In this document: piece after piece, positions 23,389 through 34,537 of the stretch
How positions within the stretch are numbered: position 1 is the first letter of the stretch
Layout: every line of letters begins with the position of its first letter
Source: JAURVT01 sp049059935
GTDB taxonomy: Bacteria; Actinomycetota; Actinomycetes; Propionibacteriales; Nocardioidaceae
Length of the DNA stretch: 64,000 nt
NCBI RefSeq assembly: GCF_049059935.1
Contig: NZ_JBMGQR010000002.1
Location: forward strand, 62,001 to 126,000
Reading direction: 5' to 3'
Notes under the pieces: model-generated
Told to the model about the DNA's origin: nothing
The model's input: the letters and a program-made list of their open reading frames with translations, nothing else
Database searches by the model: none
Translations under genes and position numbers: made by a program

Positions 23389-24408
23389 ATGGCCGACGAG
23401 ACCCCGGGCCTCGATCTGGACGCGCTGCGCGGCTACCTCGACGCGCACGCTCCCGGTCTCGTCACGGGCGACCTCTCCGCGACGGTCGTCGCGGGCGGTC
23501 GCTCGAACCTGACCTACCGGGTGGGCGACGGCACGACGAGGCTCGTCGTGCGTCGTCCCCCGCTGGGCCACGTGCTCGCCAGCGCGCACGACATGTCACG
23601 CGAGCACCGCGTCATGACGGCCCTCGCGGGCACCTCCGTCCCGGTGCCGGGCACCCATCTGCTGTGCGAGGACGACTCGGTGCTGGGCGCCCCGTTCTAC
23701 GTGATGGACGAGGCGCCGGGCACCGCCTACCGCCGCGCCGCCGAGCTCGCGCCGCTCGGCGCAGAGCGCACCCGGGCGATCGGCGAGCGCCTGGTCGACA
23801 CCCTGGCCACGCTGCACGCCGTCGACCCCGCCGAGGTCGGCCTGGGCGACTTCGGACGCCCCGACGGCTACCTCGAGCGTCAGGTGCGCACCTGGAAGCG
23901 TCAGCTGGACGCGTCGCACACCCGCGACGTCGACGGTGCGGGCGAGCTGCACGCCTGGCTCGAGGGTCACGTGCCCACGTCGCCGCCGCCGGCGATCGTG
24001 CACGGCGACTACCGGCTCGACAACGTCCTCGTCGACGGCGACGACCAGATCACCGCCGTGCTCGACTGGGAGATGGCCACGCTCGGCGACCCGGTCACCG
24101 ACGTCGCCCTGATGGTCGCCTACCAGGAGATGGCCGCCCAGGACACCGCCGGCGCCGTCACCGACGCCGCCCTGGCCGACGGGTACCCCTCGGTCGACGA
24201 GGTCCTGCAGCGGTACGCCGCGACCAGCGGACGCGACCTTTCCGACCTCGGCTTCTACCTCGCGCTCGCCTACTTCAAGCTCGCGGTGATCCTCGAGGGC
24301 ATTCACTACCGCTACGTCAACGGGCAGACCGTCGGCGAGGGCTTCGACTCGATCGGCGCCATGGTGCCCTCGCTCGTCCGGGCCGGTCTCGCCGCGCGCA
24401 CCGCCTGA
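23389..24408 (+). CDS. Phosphotransferase family protein (APH-like, ACAD10/11-type kinase)
   Basis: A 339-residue aminoglycoside-phosphotransferase-like kinase. The nucleotide-binding start is VVAGGRSNLTYRV, the catalytic loop is VHGDYRLDNVLV (HxDxxxxN), and the metal loop is LDWEMATLGDP. In animals and actinobacteria this subfamily sits next to, or is fused to, acyl-CoA dehydrogenases of the ACAD10/11 type, which break down 4-hydroxyacyl-CoAs through a phosphorylated intermediate. The immediate downstream gene here is an acyl-CoA dehydrogenase, so the same reaction is plausible. The ATG at 23389 is two bases after the SDR stop. Confidence 0.87.
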   Translation: MADETPGLDLDALRGYLDAHAPGLVTGDLSATVVAGGRSNLTYRVGDGTTRLVVRRPPLGHVLASAHDMSREHRVMTALAGTSVPVPGTHLLCEDDSVLGAPFYVMDEAPGTAYRRAAELAPLGAERTRAIGERLVDTLATLHAVDPAEVGLGDFGRPDGYLERQVRTWKRQLDASHTRDVDGAGELHAWLEGHVPTSPPPAIVHGDYRLDNVLVDGDDQITAVLDWEMATLGDPVTDVALMVAYQEMAAQDTAGAVTDAALADGYPSVDEVLQRYAATSGRDLSDLGFYLALAYFKLAVILEGIHYRYVNGQTVGEGFDSIGAMVPSLVRAGLAARTA

Positions 24409-24436
24409 CCACCCGACGCACCCAGGAGGACCCGCG

Positions 24437-25648
<1,212 letters not shown>

Positions 25649-25665
25649 CGGGCCGGGGACCAATG

Positions 25666-25741
25666 ACCACGTTCACGTGGTATCTGGTCCGAAGCACGGT
25701 AGATCTCCCATGCTTCGCGTCAGGTACCACGTGAACGTGGT
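25666..25741. repeat. Paired palindromes between convergent genes
   Basis: ACCACGT-TC-ACGTGGT (25666-25681) and ACCACGT-GA-ACGTGGT (25726-25741) are each near-perfect palindromes. They also form a 17-bp inverted repeat with one another (25666-25682 with 25725-25741). The loop contains GAAGCA and TGCTTC, which would extend the stem. There is no T-tract. The element may be a bidirectional terminator, a protein-binding pair or a small palindromic repeat. Confidence 0.7.
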
Positions 25742-25764
25742 GTTTGAGCGCCGCGTCGGTGCGC

Positions 25765-26535
25765 TCAGCTCTCGATGCGGCGCTGCAGCTTGTTCATGCC
25801 GCCGAGCCAGCGGTCACCGTCGGCGGCCCGGGCCTGGAAGTACTGCTCCACCTCGGGGTGGGGCAGGACGAGGAACCGGTCGTCGGCGAGGGCCTGCACC
25901 ACCACGTCGGCGACGACGGACGGCTCGACGGCGCCCTCGGACAGCGTCACCTCGCCGGCCCGGCCAGTGGCCGCGAGCATGTCGGTGTTGACGCCCTGCG
26001 GGCACAGGCACTGCACGACGACGCCACGGTGCGCGTAGGTGGCGCGCAGCCACGACGCGTAGCCAACGGCCGCGTGCTTGCTGACGGTGTACGGGGCCGA
26101 GCCGAGCATCATCAGCAGCCCGGCGGCGGACGCCGTCGAGACGAACCGGCCCGAGCCGCGCTCGAGCCAGTCGGGGAGCAGCAGCCTCGACGCACGCACG
26201 TGGGCCATGACGTTGACCTCGAACGACAGCGCCCAGTCGTGCTCGGTAGCCTCGGGCCCGCCCTCGGTGGCGACGCCGGCGTTGGCGAACCACACGTCGA
26301 CGGCGCCGAGCTGCTCGCGCGCTGCGCCCACGAGGGCGGCGACGCCGTCCTCGCTCGCGGCGTCACCGGGCACCGGGTGGGCGCCGATCTCGGCGGCGGT
26401 GGCCGCGAGACGGTCGGCGTCGAGGTCGTTGACGACGACGCGCGCCCCCTCGGCCACCAGCCGCTCGGCGATCGCCCGGCCGATGCCGCCGGCGGCGCCG
26501 GTGACGACGACGCCGGCGTCGCGGACCTCGCTCAC
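25765..26535 (-). CDS. Short-chain dehydrogenase/reductase
   Basis: A 256-residue SDR. VVVTGAAGGIGRAIAERL is the cofactor loop, FANAGVATEGG replaces the usual NNAG, and YTVSKHAAVG supplies Tyr and Lys. The GTG at 26535 overlaps the stop of the next SDR gene upstream (GTGA). It is the last gene of a thiolase-SDR-SDR operon. Likely substrates are 3-hydroxy or 3-oxo acyl-CoAs or related alcohols; specificity is not evident. The long upstream open frame is a shadow of the neighbouring SDR. Confidence 0.87.
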   Translation of the reverse strand: MSEVRDAGVVVTGAAGGIGRAIAERLVAEGARVVVNDLDADRLAATAAEIGAHPVPGDAASEDGVAALVGAAREQLGAVDVWFANAGVATEGGPEATEHDWALSFEVNVMAHVRASRLLLPDWLERGSGRFVSTASAAGLLMMLGSAPYTVSKHAAVGYASWLRATYAHRGVVVQCLCPQGVNTDMLAATGRAGEVTLSEGAVEPSVVADVVVQALADDRFLVLPHPEVEQYFQARAADGDRWLGGMNKLQRRIES

Positions 26536-27287
26536 ACGCCGCCCGTCAGGGTGAGGCCACCGTCGGTGACCAGGACCTGCCCGGTCACCCAGCTCGCCTC
26601 GTCCGACAGCAGGTAGGCCGCGGCGGCCGCGACGTCCTCGGGCACCCCGAGGCGCTTGGCCGGGTACTGCGACGCGACCTCCTCCTCCTTGCCCTCGTAC
26701 AGCGCGGTGGCGAACTTGGTCTTGACCACCGCGGGCGCGACGGCGTTGACGCGCACCACGGGTCCGAGCTCGACGGCGAGCTCCTGCGTGACGTGGATGA
26801 GCATCGCCTTGGACGCGCCGTACATGCCGATGCCCGGGGCGGGCTTGAGGCCGCCGACCGAGGCCACGTTGAGCACCGAGCCGCCGTGCTCGGACATCCA
26901 GGCGCGCCAGGCGTGCTGGGTCCAGGCGAGCGCGGCCAGCACGTTGACCTTGACGATCTTCTCGGCCGCGCCGAGGTCGATGTCGATCATCGGGCCGTAC
27001 GCGGGGTTGATGCCGGTGTTGTTGACGAGGTGGTCGAGCGAGCCGAACGTCTCGACGGTGCGTGCGACGGCCTCGGCCTGGTGGTCGGGGTCGTCGGCCT
27101 TGCCGGCCACCGCGATGGCCTTCTCGGGGCCGCCCAGGGCCGCCACGGCCTCCTCCAGCGCGTCGGGCTTGCGCGCGGTGATGCACACGCGCGCGCCCTC
27201 GTCGACGAGCCGCTGGGCGATCCCCAGGCCGATGCCGCGGCTGGCGCCGGTGACCAGGGCGGTGCGGCCCTCGAAGCGGCGGCTCAC
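26532..27287 (-). CDS. Short-chain dehydrogenase/reductase
   Basis: A 251-residue classical SDR. Motifs are ALVTGASRGIGLGIAQRL, LVNNTGINPAYGPM, LNVASVGGLKPAPG and YGASKAMLIH. The C-terminal WVTGQVLVTDGGLTLTGGV is typical of FabG-like members. The GTG at 27287 overlaps the thiolase stop by four bases, so it is coupled to the thiolase and to the following SDR. Its likely role is acyl-CoA catabolism; the substrate is unknown. Confidence 0.9.
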   Translation of the reverse strand: MSRRFEGRTALVTGASRGIGLGIAQRLVDEGARVCITARKPDALEEAVAALGGPEKAIAVAGKADDPDHQAEAVARTVETFGSLDHLVNNTGINPAYGPMIDIDLGAAEKIVKVNVLAALAWTQHAWRAWMSEHGGSVLNVASVGGLKPAPGIGMYGASKAMLIHVTQELAVELGPVVRVNAVAPAVVKTKFATALYEGKEEEVASQYPAKRLGVPEDVAAAAAYLLSDEASWVTGQVLVTDGGLTLTGGV

Positions 27288-28507
27288 GCGAGGCGCTCGA
27301 TGATCATGGCCATCCCCTGGCCGCCGCCGACGCACATCGTCTCCAGGCCGTACTGCTTGTCGTGCGTCTGGAGCGAGTTGATCAGCGTGCTGGTGATGCG
27401 CGCGCCCGTCATGCCGAAGGGGTGGCCGACGGCGATCGCGCCGCCGTTGACGTTGAGCTTGTCCATGTCGACGCCGAGGTCGCGTGCCGAGGGCAGCACC
27501 TGCGCGGCGAAGGCCTCGTTGATCTCGACCAGGTCGATGTCGCCGATGCTCATGCCGGCGCGAGCGAGCGCCTGGTTCGACGCGCCGACGGGGCCGTAGC
27601 CCATGATCTCCGGCGACAGGCCGGTGACGCCGGTGGAGACGATGCGCGCGAGCGGCGTCAGGCCGAGCTCGGCGGCGCGGGTGTCGCTCATGATCACGAG
27701 CGCCGCGGCGCCGTCGTTGAGCGCGCAGCAGTTGCCGGCCGTCACGGTGCCGTCGGGGCGGAAGACCGGCTTGAGCCCCTGCACGGCCTCCAGGGTGACG
27801 CCGGCGCGCGGGCCGTCGTCGGCGTCGATGACGGTGCCGTCGGGCAGCGTCACCGGCGTGATGTCGCGGGCCCAGAAGCCGTCGGCGATGGCCTTCTCGG
27901 CCAGGTTCTGGCTGCGGACGCCGAACGCGTCCTGATCCTCGCGGGTGACGCCCTTGAGCTGCGCGAGGTTCTCGGCGGTCTGGCCCATGGCGATGTACGC
28001 GTCAGGGAGGACTCCGTCCTCGCGGGGGTCGTGCCACGTGCCGCCGTTCTCGGCGCGGTCCTGGGTGCGCGTCATGGCGTCGTCGAAGATCGGGTTCGAG
28101 GTCTGCTCGCCGGGGATGACGTCGCTGTTGCCCTTGGTGAAGCGGCTGACGGTCTCGACGCCGGCCGAGACGTAGACGTCGCCCTCGCCGGCCTTGATCG
28201 CGTGGAAGGCCATCCGTGTGGTCTGCAGGCTCGAGGAGCAGTACCGCGTGATGGTGGTGCCGGGCACGTCGTCGAGCCCGAGCATCACGGTGACGATGCG
28301 TCCGAGGTTGTTGCCCTGCTCGCCGCCGGGCAGGCCGCAGCCCAGCATCAGGTCCTCGACCTCGTGCGGGTCGAGCGCCGGGATCTTGTCGAACGCGGCC
28401 TGGACCATCTGCGCGGCGAGGTCGTCCGGACGCATGTCCTTGAGCGATCCCTTGAACGCGCGGCCGATGGGCGAGCGGGCGGTGGAGACGATGACTGCCT
28501 CGGGCAT
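27284..28507 (-). CDS. Acetyl-CoA C-acyltransferase (thiolase)
   Basis: A 407-residue thiolase that cleaves 3-ketoacyl-CoA or condenses acetyl-CoA. The start AVIVSTARSPIGRAFKGS, the nucleophilic Cys in TRYCSSSLQT near residue 93, NVNGGAIAVGHPFGMTGAR with the His, and CVGGGQGMAMIIE with the second Cys are all present. It heads the operon and is divergent from the TetR gene, with an operator at 28553-28568 in between. It is a FadA-type catabolic thiolase by context. Confidence 0.93.
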   Translation of the reverse strand: MPEAVIVSTARSPIGRAFKGSLKDMRPDDLAAQMVQAAFDKIPALDPHEVEDLMLGCGLPGGEQGNNLGRIVTVMLGLDDVPGTTITRYCSSSLQTTRMAFHAIKAGEGDVYVSAGVETVSRFTKGNSDVIPGEQTSNPIFDDAMTRTQDRAENGGTWHDPREDGVLPDAYIAMGQTAENLAQLKGVTREDQDAFGVRSQNLAEKAIADGFWARDITPVTLPDGTVIDADDGPRAGVTLEAVQGLKPVFRPDGTVTAGNCCALNDGAAALVIMSDTRAAELGLTPLARIVSTGVTGLSPEIMGYGPVGASNQALARAGMSIGDIDLVEINEAFAAQVLPSARDLGVDMDKLNVNGGAIAVGHPFGMTGARITSTLINSLQTHDKQYGLETMCVGGGQGMAMIIERLA

Positions 28508-28552
28508 GAGGGCCTTCCGGGTGGGTGTGCAGCACCCTGGACCGGGCGCTGA

Positions 28553-28568
28553 CTGAGCGCTTGCTTAG
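28553..28568. promoter_or_regulatory. TetR-type operator (fatty-acid block, site 2)
   Basis: CTGAGC-GCTT-GCTTAG matches the perfect palindrome at 22579 in all but one arm position. It lies between the divergent thiolase operon and TetR gene, consistent with autoregulation plus control of both catabolic operons. Confidence 0.7.
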
Positions 28569-28639
28569 CATGCAATCCGTCCCGCATGCTGTCAACGCGA
28601 GCACACCCCGTCCACCCACGGCAGGCACAGGAGGCGTCC

Positions 28640-29212
28640 ATGACCCAGCTCACCGCGCGCCACCGGCTCGTCCGGGCCGCCGTCGAGGCGTTCGCCGAGA
28701 AGGGCTTCCACGCCACCACGACGCGCGACATCGCCTCGCGCGCCGGCATGAGCCCCGCGGCGCTGTACGTCCACCACCCGTCCAAGGAGGGGCTGCTGTA
28801 CGAGCTGTCGCGCGAGGGTCACCTCGCCGCGCTCGACGTCGTCAGGCGCGCCGTCGACGGCTCGGACGACCCGCGCGAGCGGCTGCGACGGCTCGTCCAC
28901 GACTTCACCCGCTGGCACGCCGAGCACAGCCTCACGGGCCGGATCGTGCAGTACGAGCTGACGGCGCTGTCCGAGGAGCACCTGCACGAGGTGGCCGGGT
29001 ACCGCCGCGACATCGAGGCCACGGCACGCGAGGTGCTCGAGGACGGCGTCGCGCGGGGCGTCTTCACCGTCGACGACGTGCCGGGCACCGCCCTGGCGGT
29101 CCTGTCGCTCGGCGTCGACCTGGTGCGCTGGTTCCAGCCCGACGGCCCGCGCACGCCGGAGTCCGTCGCCGACCTGTACGCCGACCTCGCGCTGCGCATG
29201 GTCGCCGCCTGA
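28640..29212 (+). CDS. TetR family regulator (probable repressor of acyl-CoA block)
   Basis: A 190-residue TetR protein. The HTH occupies about residues 22-45 (TTTRDIASRAGMSPAALYVH) and is followed by SKEGLLYELSREG. The C-terminal ligand domain is helical. The ATG at 28640 is chosen because AGGAGG lies five bases upstream; an in-frame ATG at 28586 lies further upstream and has no such site. It probably binds the palindromes at 28553 and 22579 and responds to an acyl-CoA. That ligand is inferred from its neighbours. Confidence 0.88.
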   Translation: MTQLTARHRLVRAAVEAFAEKGFHATTTRDIASRAGMSPAALYVHHPSKEGLLYELSREGHLAALDVVRRAVDGSDDPRERLRRLVHDFTRWHAEHSLTGRIVQYELTALSEEHLHEVAGYRRDIEATAREVLEDGVARGVFTVDDVPGTALAVLSLGVDLVRWFQPDGPRTPESVADLYADLALRMVAA

Positions 29213-29230
29213 CCCTTGTCCGGACGCGCG

Positions 29231-29265
29231 ACGACCCCGCACCCAGGGGATCGGTGCGGGGTCGT
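29231..29265. terminator. Bidirectional hairpin terminator
   Basis: ACGACCCCGCACC (29231-29243) and GGTGCGGGGTCGT (29253-29265) form a perfect 13-bp stem with a 9-nt loop. It lies between the convergent TetR and YceI genes, so it can stop transcription from either side. Confidence 0.75.
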
Positions 29266-29291
29266 GCGGTGCTGCTGGGTCGTGCTGAGGC

Positions 29292-29828
29292 TCAGGCCTG
29301 CAGGACGGCCTCGGCGGCGATGACGATGCTGATCTTGTCGCCGATCATGAGCTTCTCGCCCTGGACCGGGATGTTGAAGTCGATGCCGAAGTCCTTGCGG
29401 CTGATCTCGCCCTTGGCCTCGAGGCCGATGCGCGTGCCGCCCCACGGGTCCGAGCCCTCGCCGAGGAACTCGACGTCGAGGTCGACCGACTTCGTGGTGC
29501 CCTTGATGGTCAGGTCGCCGGTGACGACGAAGGTGTCGTCGCCCTTGTCGGTGACGCCGGTGGAGGTGAACGTCATCTCGGGGTTCTCCTCGACGGAGAA
29601 GAAGTCGCCCGAGCGCAGGTGGTTGTCGCGGTCGGCGGTGCCGGTGTCGACGGTGGCGAGCTGGATCGAGACGTCGACCTTGTGGGCGGCGGCGTCGTCG
29701 GCGGTGACGATGGTGCCCTCGAAACCGGTGAACTTGCCGCGCACCTTGCTGACCAGGTGACGGACCGTGAAGCCGACCTCGGTGTGGGTCGGGTCGAGCT
29801 GCCAGGTGCCGGCGGTGACCTGCGTCAT
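29292..29828 (-). CDS. YceI family protein
   Basis: A 178-residue YceI-like lipocalin-fold protein. The start GTWQLDPTHTEVGFTVRHL, the middle NPEMTFTSTGV and the end FGIDFNIPVQGEKLMIGDKI are family landmarks. Members bind polyisoprenoids or amphiphilic ligands and are often stress-induced. There is no signal peptide, so it is cytoplasmic. It is divergent from a MarR gene, with a palindrome between them, a pairing seen in other actinobacteria. Control by that MarR is inferred. Confidence 0.92.
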   Translation of the reverse strand: MTQVTAGTWQLDPTHTEVGFTVRHLVSKVRGKFTGFEGTIVTADDAAAHKVDVSIQLATVDTGTADRDNHLRSGDFFSVEENPEMTFTSTGVTDKGDDTFVVTGDLTIKGTTKSVDLDVEFLGEGSDPWGGTRIGLEAKGEISRKDFGIDFNIPVQGEKLMIGDKISIVIAAEAVLQA

Positions 29829-29891
29829 GGCGATTCCTCTCGTGGGGGCCTCATGGGCCGAAGACTGTGTGGATGAAGACGGTGGCAGTTG

Positions 29892-29962
29892 GTTGATGCT
29901 TCAACTACAGAGCAGACGATACCCCTGAAAGGTTTAGGCGTCAACTATGGCTGCGATACGAT
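29892..29962. promoter_or_regulatory. MarR/YceI divergent control region
   Basis: GTTGA-TGCT-TCAAC at 29892-29905 is a palindrome, and a second GTCAACTA lies near 29940. TACGAT at 29957-29962 ends seven bases before the MarR ATG and looks like the -10 box of a leaderless transcript. Binding by the local MarR protein is inferred. Confidence 0.5.
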
Positions 29963-29969
29963 TCGTCCC

Positions 29970-30458
29970 ATGAGCCCGACGAGCACCGCGACCACGGACG
30001 AGACCCGCTGGCTGGACCGCCGTCAGCAGGGAGCCTGGCGCTCGTTCCTCGGCGGCTCCACCGTCCTGATGGACTGCCTCGACCGCGACCTGCGTACCGA
30101 GCACGACCTCTCGATGGCCGAGTACGAGATCCTGGTCCGGCTCTCGGAGTCGTCCGAGCGGACGCTGCGCATGGCCGAGCTCGCCTCGATGGTCGCCCAC
30201 TCCCGCAGTCGCGTCACGCACACCGTCGCCCGCCTCGAGCGCGTCGGCATCCTGCACCGCCAGCCGTGCAAGGACGACGGCCGCGGCGTCGAGGCCGTCC
30301 TCACCGACCACGGCTTCTCCGTCCTCGAGCAGGCCTCGCACACCCACGTCGCCGGCGTGCGCAAGTACCTCGTCGACCGCGCCACGCCCGACGAGCTCGA
30401 CGCCATCGGCCGCGTCATGGAGCGCATCGTCACCGACCTCGAGGGCAACCGCTTCTAG
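29970..30458 (+). CDS. MarR family transcriptional regulator
   Basis: A 162-residue MarR protein. The winged helix-turn-helix spans about residues 60-110: LSMAEYEILVRLSE, RTLRMAELASMVAHSRSRVTHTVARLE, then the wing GILHRQPCKDDGRGVEAVLT. Two cysteines (in MDCLDRDL and RQPCKDD) could allow redox sensing, though this is speculation. The ATG at 29970 fits a leaderless start; an in-frame ATG upstream would add residues over the putative operator. It probably regulates itself and yceI. Confidence 0.9.
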   Translation: MSPTSTATTDETRWLDRRQQGAWRSFLGGSTVLMDCLDRDLRTEHDLSMAEYEILVRLSESSERTLRMAELASMVAHSRSRVTHTVARLERVGILHRQPCKDDGRGVEAVLTDHGFSVLEQASHTHVAGVRKYLVDRATPDELDAIGRVMERIVTDLEGNRF

Positions 30459-31184
30459 TCGCTCCGGCCAGCGGTGGGTGTGCCCCCACGTTCGGCCCGA
30501 TCCTGGGGGCACCTGCGCTCCGCTGCAGGTCTACCCACCGCCAGGTGGGCGACCCACCACCGGCGGTGGCTCACCCACCACGTCTGGGCCCGCAGTGGTG
30601 GGTGAGGGACCGGCCCGCCGCGGCGCGCCCGTCACGTGGTGGGTGAGCCACCTGCGCGGCTCGGGGTGGGGCGACGAGGACGCGGCGGCGCGGGCCGACG
30701 CTCGTCCTCGGCCCAGCGTCCGTCGCGTGGTGGGTGAGCCACCTGCGCGGCCCGGAGTGGCGACGAGGACGCGGCGGCGCGGGCCGACGCTCGTCCTCGG
30801 CCCAGCGGTGGGTAAGCCCCCACGTTCGGCAAGATCCTGGGGGCATACCCACCGCCAGGTGGGTGACCCACCACCGGCGGTGGCTCAGCCACCACATCGG
30901 GGGCGTCAAGTGGTGCGGCAGCCACCGGCCCGCCGCGGCGCGTCCGTCGCGTGGTGGGTGAGGCACCTGCGCGGCCCGGGGTGGCGACGAGGACGCGGCG
31001 GCGCGGGGCGACGCTCGTCCTCGGCCCAGCGGTGGGTGAGCCCCCACGTTCGGCGCGATCCTGGGGGCATACCCACCGCCAGGTGGCGACCCACCACGGA
31101 CGGTGGCTCAGCCACCCCCTCCGGGCCACATGTGGTGGGTGAGGCACCGCCAGGCCGCAGCCGTCGGGCGGGGACGCGCGGCCG
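30459..31184. repeat. Non-coding tandem/palindromic repeat array
   Basis: This 726-bp stretch has no credible gene. It is built from two alternating modules. Module A contains a hairpin of form GCCCCCA-N15-TGGGGGC (near 30481, 30815 and 31040) and a CTCACCCACCAC-type inverted repeat. Module B contains GTGGTGGGTGAGCCACCTGC and a CGAGGACG...CGTCCTCG inverted repeat. Units 30721-30944 and 30945-31168 repeat with a period of 224 bp; an extra B copy lies 91 bp earlier. CTCACCCACCAC-N13-GTGGTGGGTGAG at 30570-30606 has the same geometry as the element after nadE. The first hairpin may terminate the MarR transcript. Confidence 0.8.
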
Positions 31185-32867
<1,683 letters not shown>

Positions 32868-32878
32868 GATGCAGAAGC

Positions 32879-34537
32879 CTAGGCCCTGCGCGTTCCCTTG
32901 AGACCAGTGGCCGTCAGCAGGCTGGTGCGCACCGACTCGTGGCGCTCGAGCACGGCGCGGACGGGGCTGACGACGCGCTCGTGGGCGATCTCGCCGATCA
33001 CCCGACGGAGCGTCGCATCGGCGTCGTCGGCGGCACGTCGCCCGGCCCGGCCGGCCAGCGGCCGCCCGACGGCCCAGACGAGCAGACCGAGGACGAGCCC
33101 GGCCACCAGCAGCACCGTGGGCAGCGGCAGGCCCAGCACCGACGGGACGGACGAGCTGCCGGCCCCCGCGGCGACGGCCACGAGCCAGACGAGTCCGGCG
33201 ACCGCGGCGAGGAGCAGGAGCCACTGCAGGACGGCGACGAGTCGCCACCCGGCCTGCGAGCGTCCGAGGCCGAGGTCGGCCGATCCGGTGGCGGCGTCGA
33301 TCTCGTCGGCGAGCGTCGAGGCGTCGTCGGTGGCCGCGCTGCGCACGGTGGTGCTCCACACCGGGGGCAGGCCCGACGACGAGGTCTCGGCGACGTCGCG
33401 GACGGCGACCTCCACGCCGGAGCGCTGCGCGTCGCCCGGCACCGGGGACGGACGGCGGGCGCCCGCGCCCAGGGCGGGGTCGAGCTCGAGGCGGGTGAGC
33501 GGGTCCTTGCGCAGGCGTCCGAGCAGCTGGGCGGGCGGCCAGGCGACGGCGGACGCGGCGCGGCGGCGCACCGTCGAGCCGACGGCGTCGACGACGGCGG
33601 GCACACCCACCGCGTCGGCCAGGGCGGCGTCGAGGTGCTCGCGGGCGTCCTCGCCGAGCCCGGGGGCCGCGGCCGCGCCGTTGGCCGCCAGGAGCGCCGT
33701 GGCGGCCACCTCGACGTCGGCCGAGAGCCGGTCGCGCGCGGTCTGCTTGTCACGGATGCGCTTGACCAGGGTGCGCTTGAGCTCGTCGACGCCCTCGCCG
33801 GTGGCGGCCGACGTGCCGAGCACGGGGACGTCGGGCAGTCCGTCGTCGACGAGAAGGCGCCGGACGTCGGCGAGCGCGGCGTCGCGCTGCTCGGCCGGGA
33901 TCCGGTCGATCTGGTTGAGCACGACCATCGTCACGTCGGCGTACGACGTGAGCTTCTTCAGGTAGCGGTCGTGCACGGCGGCGTCGGCGTACTTCTGCGG
34001 GTCGAGCACCCACACGAGCAGGTCGGCGTGCGTGACGAGGCGGTCGACCTCGAGGTGGTGCGAGACCTCGGTGGAGTCGTGGTCGGGCAGGTCGAGCAGC
34101 ACCAGGCCCTCGAGGTTGGTGTCCTCGCTGGAGGTGTCGAGCATGCTCGTGCGCGAGACCTGGTTGCGGGGCGGGATGCCCATCCACTCCAGGATCTCGG
34201 TGGCGCCGTCGGGTCCCCAGGCGCACGCGAGCGCCCACGAGGTGGTGGGGCGCTGGACGCCGACGCCGGCGATCTCCAGGCCCGACAACAGGTTGAACAG
34301 CGAGGACTTGCCGGATCCGGTGGCCCCGGCGAGCGCGACGATGGTGTGGTCGGCCGACAGGCGCAGCCGCTCCCCCGCGTGGTCGACGACGACCTGCGCC
34401 TGGTCGAGCAGCCCGTCGTCGAGCAGGCCCCGCCCGCCCTCGACGGCACGCTGCAGGCCGGTGACCCGCGCGACCACGTCACCCTGCTCCGGGGAGAACC
34501 ATCGGTCACGGTCCACGGTGGCGTCCACGGTCCTCAC
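32879..34537 (-). CDS. Dynamin-like/YfjP-type GTPase with C-terminal membrane segments
   Basis: A 552-residue GTPase. G1 is GATGSGKSSLFNLL, G3 is LDLPDHDST and G4 is LNQID. A long helical region follows. Two hydrophobic segments near residues 415-470 (LVAVLQWLLLLAAVAGLVWLV, given in part, and VLLVAGLVLGLLVWAVG) form a hairpin anchor. Tandem dynamin-like genes of this type (DynA/DynB) act at division septa in Streptomyces, so a membrane-remodelling or division role is plausible. The GTG start overlaps the stop of the upstream GTPase (GTGA). Confidence 0.85.
   Translation of the reverse strand: MRTVDATVDRDRWFSPEQGDVVARVTGLQRAVEGGRGLLDDGLLDQAQVVVDHAGERLRLSADHTIVALAGATGSGKSSLFNLLSGLEIAGVGVQRPTTSWALACAWGPDGATEILEWMGIPPRNQVSRTSMLDTSSEDTNLEGLVLLDLPDHDSTEVSHHLEVDRLVTHADLLVWVLDPQKYADAAVHDRYLKKLTSYADVTMVVLNQIDRIPAEQRDAALADVRRLLVDDGLPDVPVLGTSAATGEGVDELKRTLVKRIRDKQTARDRLSADVEVAATALLAANGAAAAPGLGEDAREHLDAALADAVGVPAVVDAVGSTVRRRAASAVAWPPAQLLGRLRKDPLTRLELDPALGAGARRPSPVPGDAQRSGVEVAVRDVAETSSSGLPPVWSTTVRSAATDDASTLADEIDAATGSADLGLGRSQAGWRLVAVLQWLLLLAAVAGLVWLVAVAAGAGSSSVPSVLGLPLPTVLLVAGLVLGLLVWAVGRPLAGRAGRRAADDADATLRRVIGEIAHERVVSPVRAVLERHESVRTSLLTATGLKGTRRA

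Noticed and set aside
30459..31184. CRISPR-like interpretation of the repeat array
   Set aside because: Units are about 224 bp and the sequence between short motifs is itself repeated, so there are no unique spacers; no cas genes are present.
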